Assembly: GCA_020073485.1 (NCBI GenBank)
Contig: JAIQFB010000008.1
Location: 1 to 64,000 of the forward strand
DNA from: Terriglobia bacterium
Lineage (GTDB): Bacteria > Acidobacteriota > Terriglobia > Acidiferrales > UBA7541
DNA: 64,000 bases
Direction: 5' to 3'
In this document: one piece after another, positions 33,941 through 43,700 of the stretch
Numbering within the stretch: position 1 is the stretch's first letter
Layout of the letters: each line of letters opens with the position of its first letter
The notes under the pieces: model-generated
What the model was told of the DNA's origin: nothing
Database searches by the model: none
The model's input: only the letters and a program-made list of their open reading frames with translations
Position numbers and translations under genes: made by a program

Positions 33941-35551
33941 ATGAGCGGAATCACGAGGCGCGGGTTTGTCAAAGGCGCGGCGCTTGCCCCCCTTGCGCTA
34001 AGTTCGTTGAAGGCTGCCGCGCAAAATCCTTCCCCCTCGGACCGATTCGATATTGTCGTCGCCGGCGCCGGGCACAATAGCCTGGTCTCCGCGGCGTATC
34101 TGGCGAAAGCCGGGTTCCGCTGCGTGATCCTGGAGGGGCGCCCGACCGTGGGCGGCGGCGTCAAGTCGGCGCAATTTACCTTGCGCGGATTCATCCACGA
34201 CACCTGCTCGTCCGCGCACAACGGCATGCAGGAGAATCCGTTAATTAAGGATAAGGAAATCAATCTCGAAGATTACGGCCTCGAATATATTTTCCCCGAT
34301 CCGGTGTTCCACATGCCGTTTCTCGACGGCGCGTACATTACCCAGTGGCGCGACCCGGAGCGCACGCGCGCCGAATTCGCCAAGATTTCCAAAAAAGACG
34401 GCGACACCTACTGGCGCATGTGGAAGGAATCGGAAAATATCAAACCCACGGAAAAATACTGGCAGCGGCGCTTGGCCATGTCCCACTGGGAAATCATCCG
34501 CGACAGTTTTGAGGACAATCATTGCCGCGCCTTCATGCTGGCGTGCCCATGGTCGCAACAACCGGCGCAGTTCCCGATGACCGGGCGGATCGCCTACTCC
34601 CCTTTCAACCAGCAGCGCCACAGCCGGCCGCTGCCCAAGGGAGGATCAGGGAAACTTAGCGAGGCGCTGGCGCGATACATCGAGGCGCATGACGGCGTGA
34701 TCCATACGGGAAAGCCTGTGGCGCGATTGATAGTTGAAAACGGCAAGTGCGTGGGGGTCGAGTGCGCGGACGGAAGCACGTATCGCGCCGAGAAGGCCGT
34801 CCTCTCCACCATCCACATCAAGCATCTGGTGGATATGGCTCCGCACGATTTATGGGGCGCGGATTTCATCGACGGAGTGAACACGTGGCAGGCGGAATTC
34901 CAGATGATGAGCACCAATTACGCCACGACCGAACCCATCAAGTATCCCACCGCGGACGGCCCGCTTTCGCCGGTGCACTCGGAATTGCTCGGCAGCCCTG
35001 AGCGCGCGCTGCTCTTCGCGTACGACTACGCCATCGGCGCCGTCAATCTAGACGAGCCGCCGGTCCATATCATCCAAACTACCGTGGCCGATCCGACTCG
35101 GGCGCCCGAGGGGATGCACACCATCAAGGTCGTCGGATATCACCCCTATGATTTGAAGGAAGGACCGAAGCATTGGGACAACATCAAAGAAGAAGTTGCC
35201 GACGCTACGCTGAAATACATCCAGCGCTACTCGCCGAATCTGACGAACGACAAGATTCTGGAACGCGAGGTCATGAGTCCGCTCGATCTGGAGCGCATGA
35301 ACCCGCATAACTGGCACGGCAGTTGTCACGCCGGCGGATCCGGCCCGTCGCAATTGGGCGCCATGCGCCCGATGCCCGGCTGGGCCAATTACCGCATGCC
35401 AATTCCCGGCCTTTACCAGACTGGCGGGACGACGGCTCCTGGAGGCTCGGTGACAGGTATGCCGGGACGCAACGCCGCTGCGGTCATGCTCAAGGATCTG
35501 GGCACCAGCATTGAAGAAGTGGTCAGCAAGAAAGAAGCCAAGAAATCTTAG
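33941..35551 (+). CDS. Tat-exported FAD-dependent oxidoreductase (phytoene desaturase/PYROXD2-like)
   Basis: A 536-residue flavoprotein. GGAGG lies six bases before the ATG, and the N-terminus is a Tat signal (TRRGFVKGAALAPLALSS). The dinucleotide-binding motif is IVVAGAGHNSLVSAAYLAKAG, with the ribose-binding Glu in VILEGR. GGSGKLSEALARYIE and the C-terminal motif GLYQTGGTTAPGGSVTG match the CrtI/PYROXD2 branch, whose members desaturate or oxidise lipid-like or carotenoid-like molecules. Export through Tat fits a folded FAD enzyme. The five-haem cytochrome gene follows after 44 bp, so electrons probably go to it. The substrate is unknown. Confidence 0.93.
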   Translation: MSGITRRGFVKGAALAPLALSSLKAAAQNPSPSDRFDIVVAGAGHNSLVSAAYLAKAGFRCVILEGRPTVGGGVKSAQFTLRGFIHDTCSSAHNGMQENPLIKDKEINLEDYGLEYIFPDPVFHMPFLDGAYITQWRDPERTRAEFAKISKKDGDTYWRMWKESENIKPTEKYWQRRLAMSHWEIIRDSFEDNHCRAFMLACPWSQQPAQFPMTGRIAYSPFNQQRHSRPLPKGGSGKLSEALARYIEAHDGVIHTGKPVARLIVENGKCVGVECADGSTYRAEKAVLSTIHIKHLVDMAPHDLWGADFIDGVNTWQAEFQMMSTNYATTEPIKYPTADGPLSPVHSELLGSPERALLFAYDYAIGAVNLDEPPVHIIQTTVADPTRAPEGMHTIKVVGYHPYDLKEGPKHWDNIKEEVADATLKYIQRYSPNLTNDKILEREVMSPLDLERMNPHNWHGSCHAGGSGPSQLGAMRPMPGWANYRMPIPGLYQTGGTTAPGGSVTGMPGRNAAAVMLKDLGTSIEEVVSKKEAKKS

Positions 35552-35595
35552 ATCGAATTGTGCTGCGCGCATCCACCTGTCGAGGAGGCATATTC

Positions 35596-36165
35596 TTGTT
35601 GACGAGCGCGAGAGTTCCGATCGCAGCATGGGCCGCTGGTTTTCTTCTGGCCGTGGTGTTTCCGTTGTGGACTGCGAACGCCGGGCAATCCGCTATGCCG
35701 CCAGCCGCACAACTGGATGTCCCCGCAAATCCGGCCCCGCATCCGGGACCGGAGCAGCCGATCCCGTACAGCCACAAGACGCATCTGGCGCTGGGTCTTA
35801 CGTGCGCGGGCTGCCACACAAACCCCGCACCGGGGAAACTCATGACGTATCCGGCGACGGCGACATGCATGTCCTGCCATCATGTGATTGCCAAGGGGAA
35901 ACCTGCGATCAAGAAACTCGCCTCCAATGCAACCTCTGGCCAGCCTGTCCCCTGGGTGCGAGTGTACCAAGTGCTTCCCGGAGTGAACTGGACGCACCGC
36001 AAGCATCTCGACGCTGGAATCAAGTGTGAGACATGCCACGGACAGGTGTCCGAAATGCATGCAATGTCCGAAGCGACCAGCGTGACGACGATGGGCGTTT
36101 GCCTGCATTGCCATACGCTGCACAACGCACCCACGGTGTGCGCGACCTGTCACATGTGGCCTTAG
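35596..36165 (+). CDS. Five-haem cytochrome c (c3/c7-like)
   Basis: A 189-residue protein beginning at TTG, chosen because AGGAGG lies exactly seven bases upstream; a GTG at 35560 has no ribosome binding site. A signal-anchor or signal peptide is followed by five haem motifs: C-A-G-C-H (from residue 70), C-M-S-C-H, C-E-T-C-H, C-L-H-C-H and C-A-T-C-H. Extra histidines (SHKTH, THRKH) fit bis-His ligation as in c3/c7-type cytochromes. It lies between the exported FAD enzyme and a phosphatase-superfamily gene, 16 bp before the latter. It is the likely electron acceptor of the FAD enzyme. Confidence 0.92.
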   Translation: MLTSARVPIAAWAAGFLLAVVFPLWTANAGQSAMPPAAQLDVPANPAPHPGPEQPIPYSHKTHLALGLTCAGCHTNPAPGKLMTYPATATCMSCHHVIAKGKPAIKKLASNATSGQPVPWVRVYQVLPGVNWTHRKHLDAGIKCETCHGQVSEMHAMSEATSVTTMGVCLHCHTLHNAPTVCATCHMWP

Positions 36166-36181
36166 GCTGAAGGGATCTGGA

Positions 36182-38170
36182 ATGAAAGCGAAATTGGCAT
36201 TGTTTTTCGCGGCCCTTGTAGCCGGGTTCATGTGGCTGGCTGTTGTTTCGGGACGGGAGAACCCGGTACCTCTCCAACCTCGGAACATCGTGATCTTCGT
36301 TTCCGACGGTCTGCGAAGCGGCTCGGTCAATGCCGAAGAAGCGCCGACCTATTACTGGGTTCGCACGCACGGAGTCTACTTCGCCAACAGCCATTCTCTG
36401 TTTCCGACGTTTACGACGGCCAACGCGTCGGCGATTGCCACGGGACACTACCTGGGAGATACCGGGGACTTCAGCAATACCATTTATACGGGGCAACCTC
36501 AATTCTGGCGTGGCGCGTTCGGTAAGCCGCCGGGGACGTTTACTCCTTACCTGGAAAATGACGCCGCGTTGGCCGATCTGAACTCTCAGTTTCACGGAAA
36601 TTACTTGAATGAAGTGACGCTGCTCGGCGCGGCCCGCACGCATGGATTTAATACAGCCGCGATCGGCAAAATGGGGCCAGCGGCGATTCAGGACGTCAGT
36701 CAATTAAGTGAAACCGCCGGCCGGTTCACGATGCCCCAAACCGTGATTATCGACGATGGCACTGGCACCGCAGACGGGGCGCCTCTTACACCGGAAGTTG
36801 CCGCCGCGCTGGTCGGCGCAGGGCTTCCCACGACAACACCTGTACGCGATCAGCCAACGGGGAACAACGTCACCCCCGGCACGAAAGATTCAAACTACAA
36901 GCAGCAGTCATTTTTTGCGGACGCGGCCACGCGAGCGGTGCTGCCAATGTTCAAGAAGAGCGGGAAGCCGTTCGTGCTGCTTTACTGGTCGCGCGATCCG
37001 GACGGCACGCAGCACTTCCAGGGCGACAGCTTGAATACCCTCGTCCCCGGCATCAACGGTCCCACTTCCAAGGCCGGACTCAAGAACGCCGACAACAATC
37101 TGAAGCAAATCCTGGACTACATTCACGCTGATCCGCAGCTAGCGGCGAACACGGACATTTTTTTGACGGCCGATCACGGCTTCGCCACCATCAGCAAGCA
37201 CGATATCGACGCGGCAGGCCACGTCACCGCCAGCTACGCAGCCAAATGTATATATAAGGATAGCCACGGCCGTCAGGAGGTCAATACCGGCTTCCTGCCG
37301 CAGGGGTTTCTGGCCATCGATCTCGCCCACGCGTTGGGCCTTCCGCTATTTGATCCGAGCAGCCAGATCCCAGGCCCCGATGGCAAGAAAGTATTTGAGC
37401 CGGTGGACCCGACCGTTGCGCAGCAACTGCCTTCCGTCCGCCAGTACCCCGCCGCGGGCAACGGCCTGATAGGCGGTACGGGCCGAATCGCGGAGAAAAC
37501 CGACGCCAAAGTTGTGGTCGCCGCGAACGGCGGATCCGATTTGGTTTATCTCCCCTCACGCGACCCGGACCTGGCCCGCCAGATTGTGAAAGTCCTGAGC
37601 GAGCAGGATTATGTGGATGGGATCTTCGTCAACGACGAATATGGAAACGTGCGGGGGGCTTTGCCGACCAGCGCCATTCGGCTGGTGGGCTCGTCTTCGC
37701 TGCCGTCACCCACGATTGTGGTGACGTTCAAAACTTTTTCGACGGATCCCAGGAACCCTGTCATGACCGGAGTGCAAATCTCCGACTATAATTTGCAGCA
37801 AGGCCAGGGGATGCACGGAAGCTTCGGGCGCGCCAATACATTCAATTTCATGGCCGCCATCGGCCCGGACTTTAAGAAGCAGTTCGTGGACCCGGCGCCC
37901 ATCAGCAACGCGGACGTGGCACCGACGCTCGCGCACATTCTGGGATTGGAATTTCCCGGCAACGGCAAATTACTGGGGAGAGTGTTGCGGGAGGCTCTTG
38001 CGGGAGGGCCGTCACCGGTTTTGTTTAAACACCAAACAAAGATTTCCGCCAAATCGGGCAACGGCAAGACAACCATCCTGATGTACCAGCAGTCAGGCGA
38101 GCAAGTTTATTTTGACCAGGCATGTTTGAAGAGCACGACCGCGAATCATTCTCGCGCCACGTGCCCCTAA
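36182..38170 (+). CDS. Secreted alkaline phosphatase superfamily protein (phosphodiesterase type)
   Basis: A 662-residue protein with a signal peptide (MKAKLALFFAALVAGFMWL). It shows the superfamily metal-site order: Asp in IFVSDGLR, the Thr/Ser nucleophile region TFTTANASAIATG, DPDGTQHFQ, the T-A-D-H-G-F motif, and a late His in GMHGSFGR. This is the type I phosphodiesterase/nucleotide pyrophosphatase branch, which hydrolyses phosphate or sulfate esters. It is third in the operon after the FAD enzyme and pentahaem cytochrome. Why an ester hydrolase should accompany a redox pair is unclear; it may prepare the substrate of the FAD enzyme. Confidence 0.92.
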   Translation: MKAKLALFFAALVAGFMWLAVVSGRENPVPLQPRNIVIFVSDGLRSGSVNAEEAPTYYWVRTHGVYFANSHSLFPTFTTANASAIATGHYLGDTGDFSNTIYTGQPQFWRGAFGKPPGTFTPYLENDAALADLNSQFHGNYLNEVTLLGAARTHGFNTAAIGKMGPAAIQDVSQLSETAGRFTMPQTVIIDDGTGTADGAPLTPEVAAALVGAGLPTTTPVRDQPTGNNVTPGTKDSNYKQQSFFADAATRAVLPMFKKSGKPFVLLYWSRDPDGTQHFQGDSLNTLVPGINGPTSKAGLKNADNNLKQILDYIHADPQLAANTDIFLTADHGFATISKHDIDAAGHVTASYAAKCIYKDSHGRQEVNTGFLPQGFLAIDLAHALGLPLFDPSSQIPGPDGKKVFEPVDPTVAQQLPSVRQYPAAGNGLIGGTGRIAEKTDAKVVVAANGGSDLVYLPSRDPDLARQIVKVLSEQDYVDGIFVNDEYGNVRGALPTSAIRLVGSSSLPSPTIVVTFKTFSTDPRNPVMTGVQISDYNLQQGQGMHGSFGRANTFNFMAAIGPDFKKQFVDPAPISNADVAPTLAHILGLEFPGNGKLLGRVLREALAGGPSPVLFKHQTKISAKSGNGKTTILMYQQSGEQVYFDQACLKSTTANHSRATCP

Positions 38171-38226
38171 CCGCACCCTGGCGCCGTGTGGGGGCCATTT
38201 CAGCAAACCATAGAACCGAACGCAGC

Positions 38227-39381
38227 TCACTTCCCTGTCGGATGAAGCATGAGCTTCTGCACGCGCCAATTGGAAATCTCGCCTGCCAGAACTTGATTGT
38301 CGTTGCGGCAATCGAGTTCGTGCACCGCCATGAATTCCTTAAGCTGTTTGCCACCCGTACCGAATTTCCCGAGGATGTGGCCGTCCAGCTCCATCTTGTA
38401 GATTTCGCCGCCGTCGTTCATGTCGGTCGTGCCGGTCGAATTGGAGCTGTACAGGTATTGATGCTGGCCGGGCGTGATGCAGATCGCCCAGGGCGAGCCG
38501 ACGTTGATGTATCCGGTTTTGTAATTTCCATCGTTATCGAAAACGCTGAGCCGCTTGTTGGCTCGGTCGCCGACATACACGTTGCCTTCATGATCGACCT
38601 GGATCGAATGCACGTCCTCGAATTGCCCCGGGCCGTGGCCTCTGGATCCGAAGGCCTTCAGGAAGTTGCCGTTCTTGTCCAGCTTCACCACGCGCTTGTT
38701 GTTGTACCCGTCGGAGACGAAAATGTTTCCGTCCTTGTCCCAGGCCACGTCGGTTTCTCGGTTGAACATGACGAACGGGCCGGTATTGAGTCCCTCGCCG
38801 CCACCGCCGGGAGCGGGCGGAGGTACGTGCTCTCCCGTTTTCAACTGCAGGAGCATTTCCTGTTCAATCGCTCCGCCGGTCCTTCCACCGGCCGATTGTC
38901 CCTCTGCAACAGGGCCGGGAATTCCGGCAAAATCTTCTGGCTTGCGGCCGAGAGTCATCAGGACTTTGCCCTCGGGGCTGTACTTGACGATCATGTTCGA
39001 GCCTTCGTCCACCATCCAGATATTGTCCTCGGGATCGACGCGCACGGTGTGCGCGAAGGCCAGCGCGTAGGTGCCTTTGCCGATCTCACGAAGGAAATTT
39101 CCGTTTTGATCGAACTCGTAGAGCCGCGCCGCGGCGCCGCGCCCGAACTGGCGCGAGGTCCCGACCGAATAGGAGAGGATGCCGTCGCGGGTATAGACGA
39201 AGACGTGCCCCTTGGAGTTGGTGGCCACGCCGACGGCCTCGCCCATGACCACGTTGTCCGGCAACTTCAGGAAATTGGGCACGGAGTCAAACGGGATTTC
39301 CGGAATGGAAATCTGGGCGAACAGCGGGCTCGCCAGGAACACAAGCAGTGCTGCCAGGAACAATTCCGAAGAGCGTCGCAT
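38227..39381 (-). CDS. Secreted NHL-repeat beta-propeller protein (1 of 5)
   Basis: A 384-residue protein. GGAGG precedes the ATG and a signal peptide ends at F-A-Q. The mature protein opens with PEIPFDSVPNFLKLP and GEAVGVATNSKGHVFVYTR, the same block found in four neighbours. It then has NHL blades (DGYNNKRVVKLDKNGNFLK, SIQVDHEGNVYVGDRANKR). It resembles the bacterial NHL group related to peptidyl-alpha-hydroxyglycine alpha-amidating lyase. This copy has two insertions relative to the others, one with a Gly/Pro-rich loop. It lies 96 bp downstream of the second copy on the same strand and is probably co-transcribed with it. Confidence 0.9.
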   Translation of the reverse strand: MRRSSELFLAALLVFLASPLFAQISIPEIPFDSVPNFLKLPDNVVMGEAVGVATNSKGHVFVYTRDGILSYSVGTSRQFGRGAAARLYEFDQNGNFLREIGKGTYALAFAHTVRVDPEDNIWMVDEGSNMIVKYSPEGKVLMTLGRKPEDFAGIPGPVAEGQSAGGRTGGAIEQEMLLQLKTGEHVPPPAPGGGGEGLNTGPFVMFNRETDVAWDKDGNIFVSDGYNNKRVVKLDKNGNFLKAFGSRGHGPGQFEDVHSIQVDHEGNVYVGDRANKRLSVFDNDGNYKTGYINVGSPWAICITPGQHQYLYSSNSTGTTDMNDGGEIYKMELDGHILGKFGTGGKQLKEFMAVHELDCRNDNQVLAGEISNWRVQKLMLHPTGK

Positions 39382-39477
39382 CAGAGCCTCCACAAATAAT
39401 TTTGACTCGTCTCGCAAAGGGCGCCGCGCCATTTGTCGAGCAGGGCGCTTCCCTTCACCCCAGGATGCCTGCGGGCG

Positions 39478-40467
39478 TCACTTCACCGTGAGTTTCTGCA
39501 CGCGCCAATTCAGAAGCTCGCCGACCAGGAGTTCGTTCTCGCTCGTGCAATTCATTTCATGGATCCAGCCGAATTGTTTCAGCTGCTTGCCGGCGGTGCC
39601 GAATTTGCCCAGGATGTGGCCGTCCAGATCGAGCTTGTAGATGGGGCCCGCGGCATCCGAGCTGTACAGATATTGTTTCGGCCCGGGCGTGATGCAGATG
39701 GCCCAGGGAGCGCCGACGCCGGTCCACACGGCGCGCAGCACCAGGTTGCTGTCAAACACCTGGATGCGGCTGTTCCCGCGATCGCCCACGTACACATTTC
39801 CCTGCCGGTCGGTCGCGATCGTGTGCGGCGTGCTGAACTGGCCAGGCTCCTTGCCCTTCACGCTGCTGCCGACGGCCTTGACGAACCGGCCGTCCTTGTC
39901 GTATTTCACAACGCGGGCGTTTCCGTACCCGTCGGAGACGAAAATGTTTCCGGCGGGATCCCAGGCGACGTCGGTTTCGCGGCTGAAGGCGTAGGGCTGC
40001 GCCGGGCGCGGTGTTTCACCGGGGAGCAGCGGGTGGTAGTTGAAGCCGCCGGGAACGTCGCCTTCGGCGGATTCCGGCCTGCGGCCCATGGTCATGATCA
40101 CTTTTCCGGCCGGGCTGAATTTCACAATCATGTTGGAACCCTCGTCCACGGCCCACAGGTTGTCCTGCGGATCGACGCGCACGGTGTGGGCAAAGGCGAA
40201 GGCATAATTGCGCGGGCTGATCTCGCGCAGGAAATTTCCCTCGGCGTCGAATTCAAACAACTGCGTCTCGCCGCTGCGCGTGAACACAAAAATGTGCCCC
40301 TTGGAATTCTGCGCCACGCCGGCCGCTTCGCCCAGATACACGTCGGCCGGAAGCTTCAGGAAGTTGGGCGCGGAGTCAAAGGAAATTTCGGGCAGGCTCT
40401 GGGCGAATGCGGGGGAGGCAAACAAGGAGAGCGCCAGAACCAGGAAAAGTTCTATTCCACGTCGCAT
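39478..40467 (-). CDS. Secreted NHL-repeat beta-propeller protein (2 of 5)
   Basis: A 329-residue protein starting at the ATG after GGAGGTTTCC, with signal peptide MRRGIELFLVLALSLFASPAFA. It shares PEISFDSAPNFLKLP and GEAAGVAQNSKGHIFVFTR with its paralogues and ends with NWRVQKLTV. Blades such as DGYGNARVVKYDKDGRFVK and ATDRQGNVYVGDRGNSR show NHL periodicity. It is first in a two-gene unit with copy 1 and lies downstream of the second TonB receptor gene on the same strand, with 323 bp between them. Confidence 0.9.
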   Translation of the reverse strand: MRRGIELFLVLALSLFASPAFAQSLPEISFDSAPNFLKLPADVYLGEAAGVAQNSKGHIFVFTRSGETQLFEFDAEGNFLREISPRNYAFAFAHTVRVDPQDNLWAVDEGSNMIVKFSPAGKVIMTMGRRPESAEGDVPGGFNYHPLLPGETPRPAQPYAFSRETDVAWDPAGNIFVSDGYGNARVVKYDKDGRFVKAVGSSVKGKEPGQFSTPHTIATDRQGNVYVGDRGNSRIQVFDSNLVLRAVWTGVGAPWAICITPGPKQYLYSSDAAGPIYKLDLDGHILGKFGTAGKQLKQFGWIHEMNCTSENELLVGELLNWRVQKLTVK

Positions 40468-40790
40468 GGAAACCTCCAAGGAAAATTGGAATTGCAGGGT
40501 CCCGGATAGCCGAATCACATCGCCGGCGTTACGGCTGGGTTGATTCCCGCCTTTAATCTCTCTTTCCGCGCCATCGGAGGGCGGCATGGCTGCCGATGGA
40601 TGCGCCGCGAAACCGAGAGATGCGGCAAAGTTCGGAGCGTTCGCGATATTGAACTGCGGAGGCGCAACGCGCTCGGAGTTCGGTGTTTTGACTACCGAAC
40701 CCGTTGCGCGCTGCCGCGGCCGTCTTTAGCGTTACTGCTTCAGGCGATTTTAGAGATCGCTTCTCGCCTGCGTTTTTGCTTCTCACACCA
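40468..40790. other. Intergenic region with two hairpins
   Basis: A long interrupted dyad spans 40662-40709: GCGCAACG pairs with CGTTGCGC, and inside it GTTCGGT pairs with ACCGAAC around a loop containing TTTTGACT. A second hairpin, CAGGCGA/TCGCCTG, lies near 40740-40770. It is followed on the plus strand by five T residues, the wrong side for terminating the receptor gene. No protein is supported; the region could be a palindromic repeat or a small RNA. Confidence 0.45.
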
Positions 40791-43700
40791 CTACCAGATC
40801 ATTTTCAATGCCAGCTGAATCTGGCGATTGGGAACCTGCACAGAAGTCAGTTGGCCGAACGTGGGATCTGGCGTTCCAAACTGATCAAGGAACGGGTTGA
40901 GGTTACTCGAAGGCGAGAAGTTCGCATGGTTGAACGCGTTGAACATCTCAGCGCGGAATTGCACGTTGAATGTCTCCGAAATCTTGCGAACATAATTGTT
41001 CTTGAACACGGAGAAATTCACATCGACCAATCCCGGTCCGACGATCGTGTCGCGCCCCAGATTGCCGCGAATATTGGGGCAAACGTTTGAGGCGAACCCC
41101 GCGCGCGTGTTGTCGCAGACAGACGCGTTCGTAGTCGTGATTGGCACGAGCCCCAAGCAACTGCCCTTGATGTAGATAAGCGTGTTGCGGTAATTGGGAG
41201 CAACAAGACCTTGCGGCGAGCAACCCGAATTGAGATTCGGTGGCTGGTTGGTAAGTTGAATCTCACCACCCAAGTCCACTGCGTTATTGAAGGCGGTGAG
41301 AGAGGCGGATTCGGGAACGCCGTCAGCCACTGTAACGATGGCGCCCAACTGCCATCCGCCCAGCGCCCGCTCCCCAAATGCACCGAGTGTTTTGGGTGTC
41401 GGCACGTTCCAAAGGCCATTGATCACGAAGTTTCGGCGAACATCGAAATCCGAAAGGCCCTTGTTTAGCCCCATGTCGTACCAAGGCTCGCTAACGATGT
41501 CCAGTTGGAATGTATCTCCAGCCGTGCTGCCGGACGAATCATCGATGCTCTTGCTCCAAGTGAATGCCGCAGCAATTTGGAACCCATGACTCAAGCGCTT
41601 ATCCACTTTTATCTGCATGGCGTTGTACCACGACCTAGATTGCCAAGCAGTGAGGAACATCCCATTCGCAGTCGTTGGGTTCAAGAGGCGATTGTTCTGC
41701 TGACTAGAGGTCAAATGGGAGTCCAAGGTATATAGGTTCCCACCCGTCGGTGAACTTGCCGCCGCCGCAACGCAAGCGTTGTAGGCTGTTGTCAACTGTG
41801 CAGGTGACGATCCCTGCCCACCCGGGCATCCCGGCCACACATAACCAACACCAGACACGAGTTGTGGAACAACAGTGTTGATCGTATCCGCTTGAAACGG
41901 GTTATGGAGTGCGTGCGAACCGGAATAGCCTACCAATACCGAAAGGCTCGGAGTTAGTTGCCTCTGAATGTTCAAATTGTATTGGTACACGTAATTGCGC
42001 TTCGGAGTTGGTTCGACGTACATCCAACTCCTCGATAGCGGACTGAGGTTTTGAACCGAGGTGAGAGATGGGATCACGAATGGCCATTCGCCCGCCGTAC
42101 TCGACGCAGTACCCGCAGCAATTGAGGGCGGGGATGACTGGAAACCACCGGCGGTTGGACCCAGCGGGGCGTAAGTCTGGCGCCATGGGGCCGATGAATT
42201 GTTATTCAGGATCAGTTCGTAGGGAAGCGGCAGGGCGTCAAATATCCCAAAGCCACCTCGTACGGATGTTTTTCCGTTGTGGAATGGATCCCAGGCAAAA
42301 CCAAGCCGCGGCTCGAAGTTCTTCAGTGTGGGATTGTGTGTGAAAAACACATGGCTTAGGACAGATGTCGGATCGGCGGTAGCGCAGGCCGGGGGCCCCC
42401 CCCCGCACGGAAGAGGCGTCGTGGGTGTAGGCATGTTTGCAACTTTTCCGTATTTCTCCCACGGAATAGTAGACATTTCATAGCGTAGCCCCAAGTTCAG
42501 CGTGAGGCTTGGACGGATCCGCCAGTCATCTTGGAAATAAACACCGAAGATTTTGTCGCGGAGGTAATGCTTCTTGACGAACGAAAGGTCTACCGTTCGG
42601 GTTGCACTAAGCGGCTGGTTGGTCAGAAGATTCACAAGCGCCCCACAGGATGCATCATAATGCTGCCCGTTCGTGTCTCCTGCTGAGAAACCTGGTTTTA
42701 GGCAACCCGCTTCAGCTGTTGTCGGTCTCTGGAGACCTGTCGCTGCACTATAGATTCCCCTGGCCGAGTAGGTTGCGCTGCCGTTCCCACCTGCCAATGG
42801 GGTGTACCCGTCCACTTGTTGCGCCAGGACGGAAAAACCGAACTTGAACCCATGGTTTCCGTGGCTGTAAAACGCATCGTCATACAACTGCCGGATCTGG
42901 CCCCAGAAGTCCTGAATCGAGGCGGCGTAATTCTTTCCTCCCGGCAAGGTTGTTACCCCCGTGCTTGTCAAAGCGATTTGGGAAGAAAAGAAACCTGGAA
43001 GCTGGGCGAGTGATGGGTCCGCCGCCGCCGGGTTATTGGCGATGGGACTGTTGCCGCCATTGTTGCTCGTCCGGTCCAGCCCCCCACGCACCGTATTCGT
43101 GAAGGAAGTACTGAATACGTGGGTTTCTTCGACAATTATGCCTTGCCGGTAGGAAGTGAAACCCTGCTGCACATCGTTGAACGTCAGGGGGCTATTGAAA
43201 TCCGAAGTGTCCCGCAAGTACGTCGCGAAAATGCTGTCGCTATCGGAAAACCTGTAGTCTCCGCGGAAGGTGACGAAGTTTTCACCCGCGCCGCGGTGCC
43301 CCAAAAACGGGGCGTGGGCCGTATTCGCGTTTATGGCTGCGCCGGAGGGGTGGGGATACAACGCCAAATATTTTTGAATCGTTGGGTCGATTGAAGCCAC
43401 GGTCACCGTGGATGTGCATCCCGGAGTGCCTGTCGGACAGGAGAGGTTGGCAACCGTCCCGTTGCGAACGGCATCGGAAATCGTCACGTTGGTACTAATT
43501 GGGATCCCAGAGGCCAAGCGCACTCCCTCGTAATCTCCAAACAAGAACGCCTTATCTCTGAGGACTTTCCATCCCGCCGCCGCCCCAAACTGATTTTGCT
43601 TCAAGGGGTTCTTGCCCAGTCCGCCGGCATTGGCAAAGAAATCGGTAGCGTCCAGTTTATCGTTTCGCAGGAAATCAAAGGCGGTTCCGTGAAAGGAGTT

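Noticed and set aside
33181-34263. Longer version of the SnoaL-like protein
   Set aside because: The extension runs antisense into the FAD oxidoreductase gene; the ATG at 33720 has a ribosome binding site and opens a signal peptide.
40740-40775. Hairpin CAGGCGA/TCGCCTG with T-run as terminator of receptor A
   Set aside because: The T-run is on the plus strand, opposite to the receptor transcript, and no plus-strand gene ends there.
40540-40818. Possible small protein in the intergenic region
   Set aside because: It covers two hairpins, has no ribosome binding site and overlaps the end of the receptor gene on the other strand.
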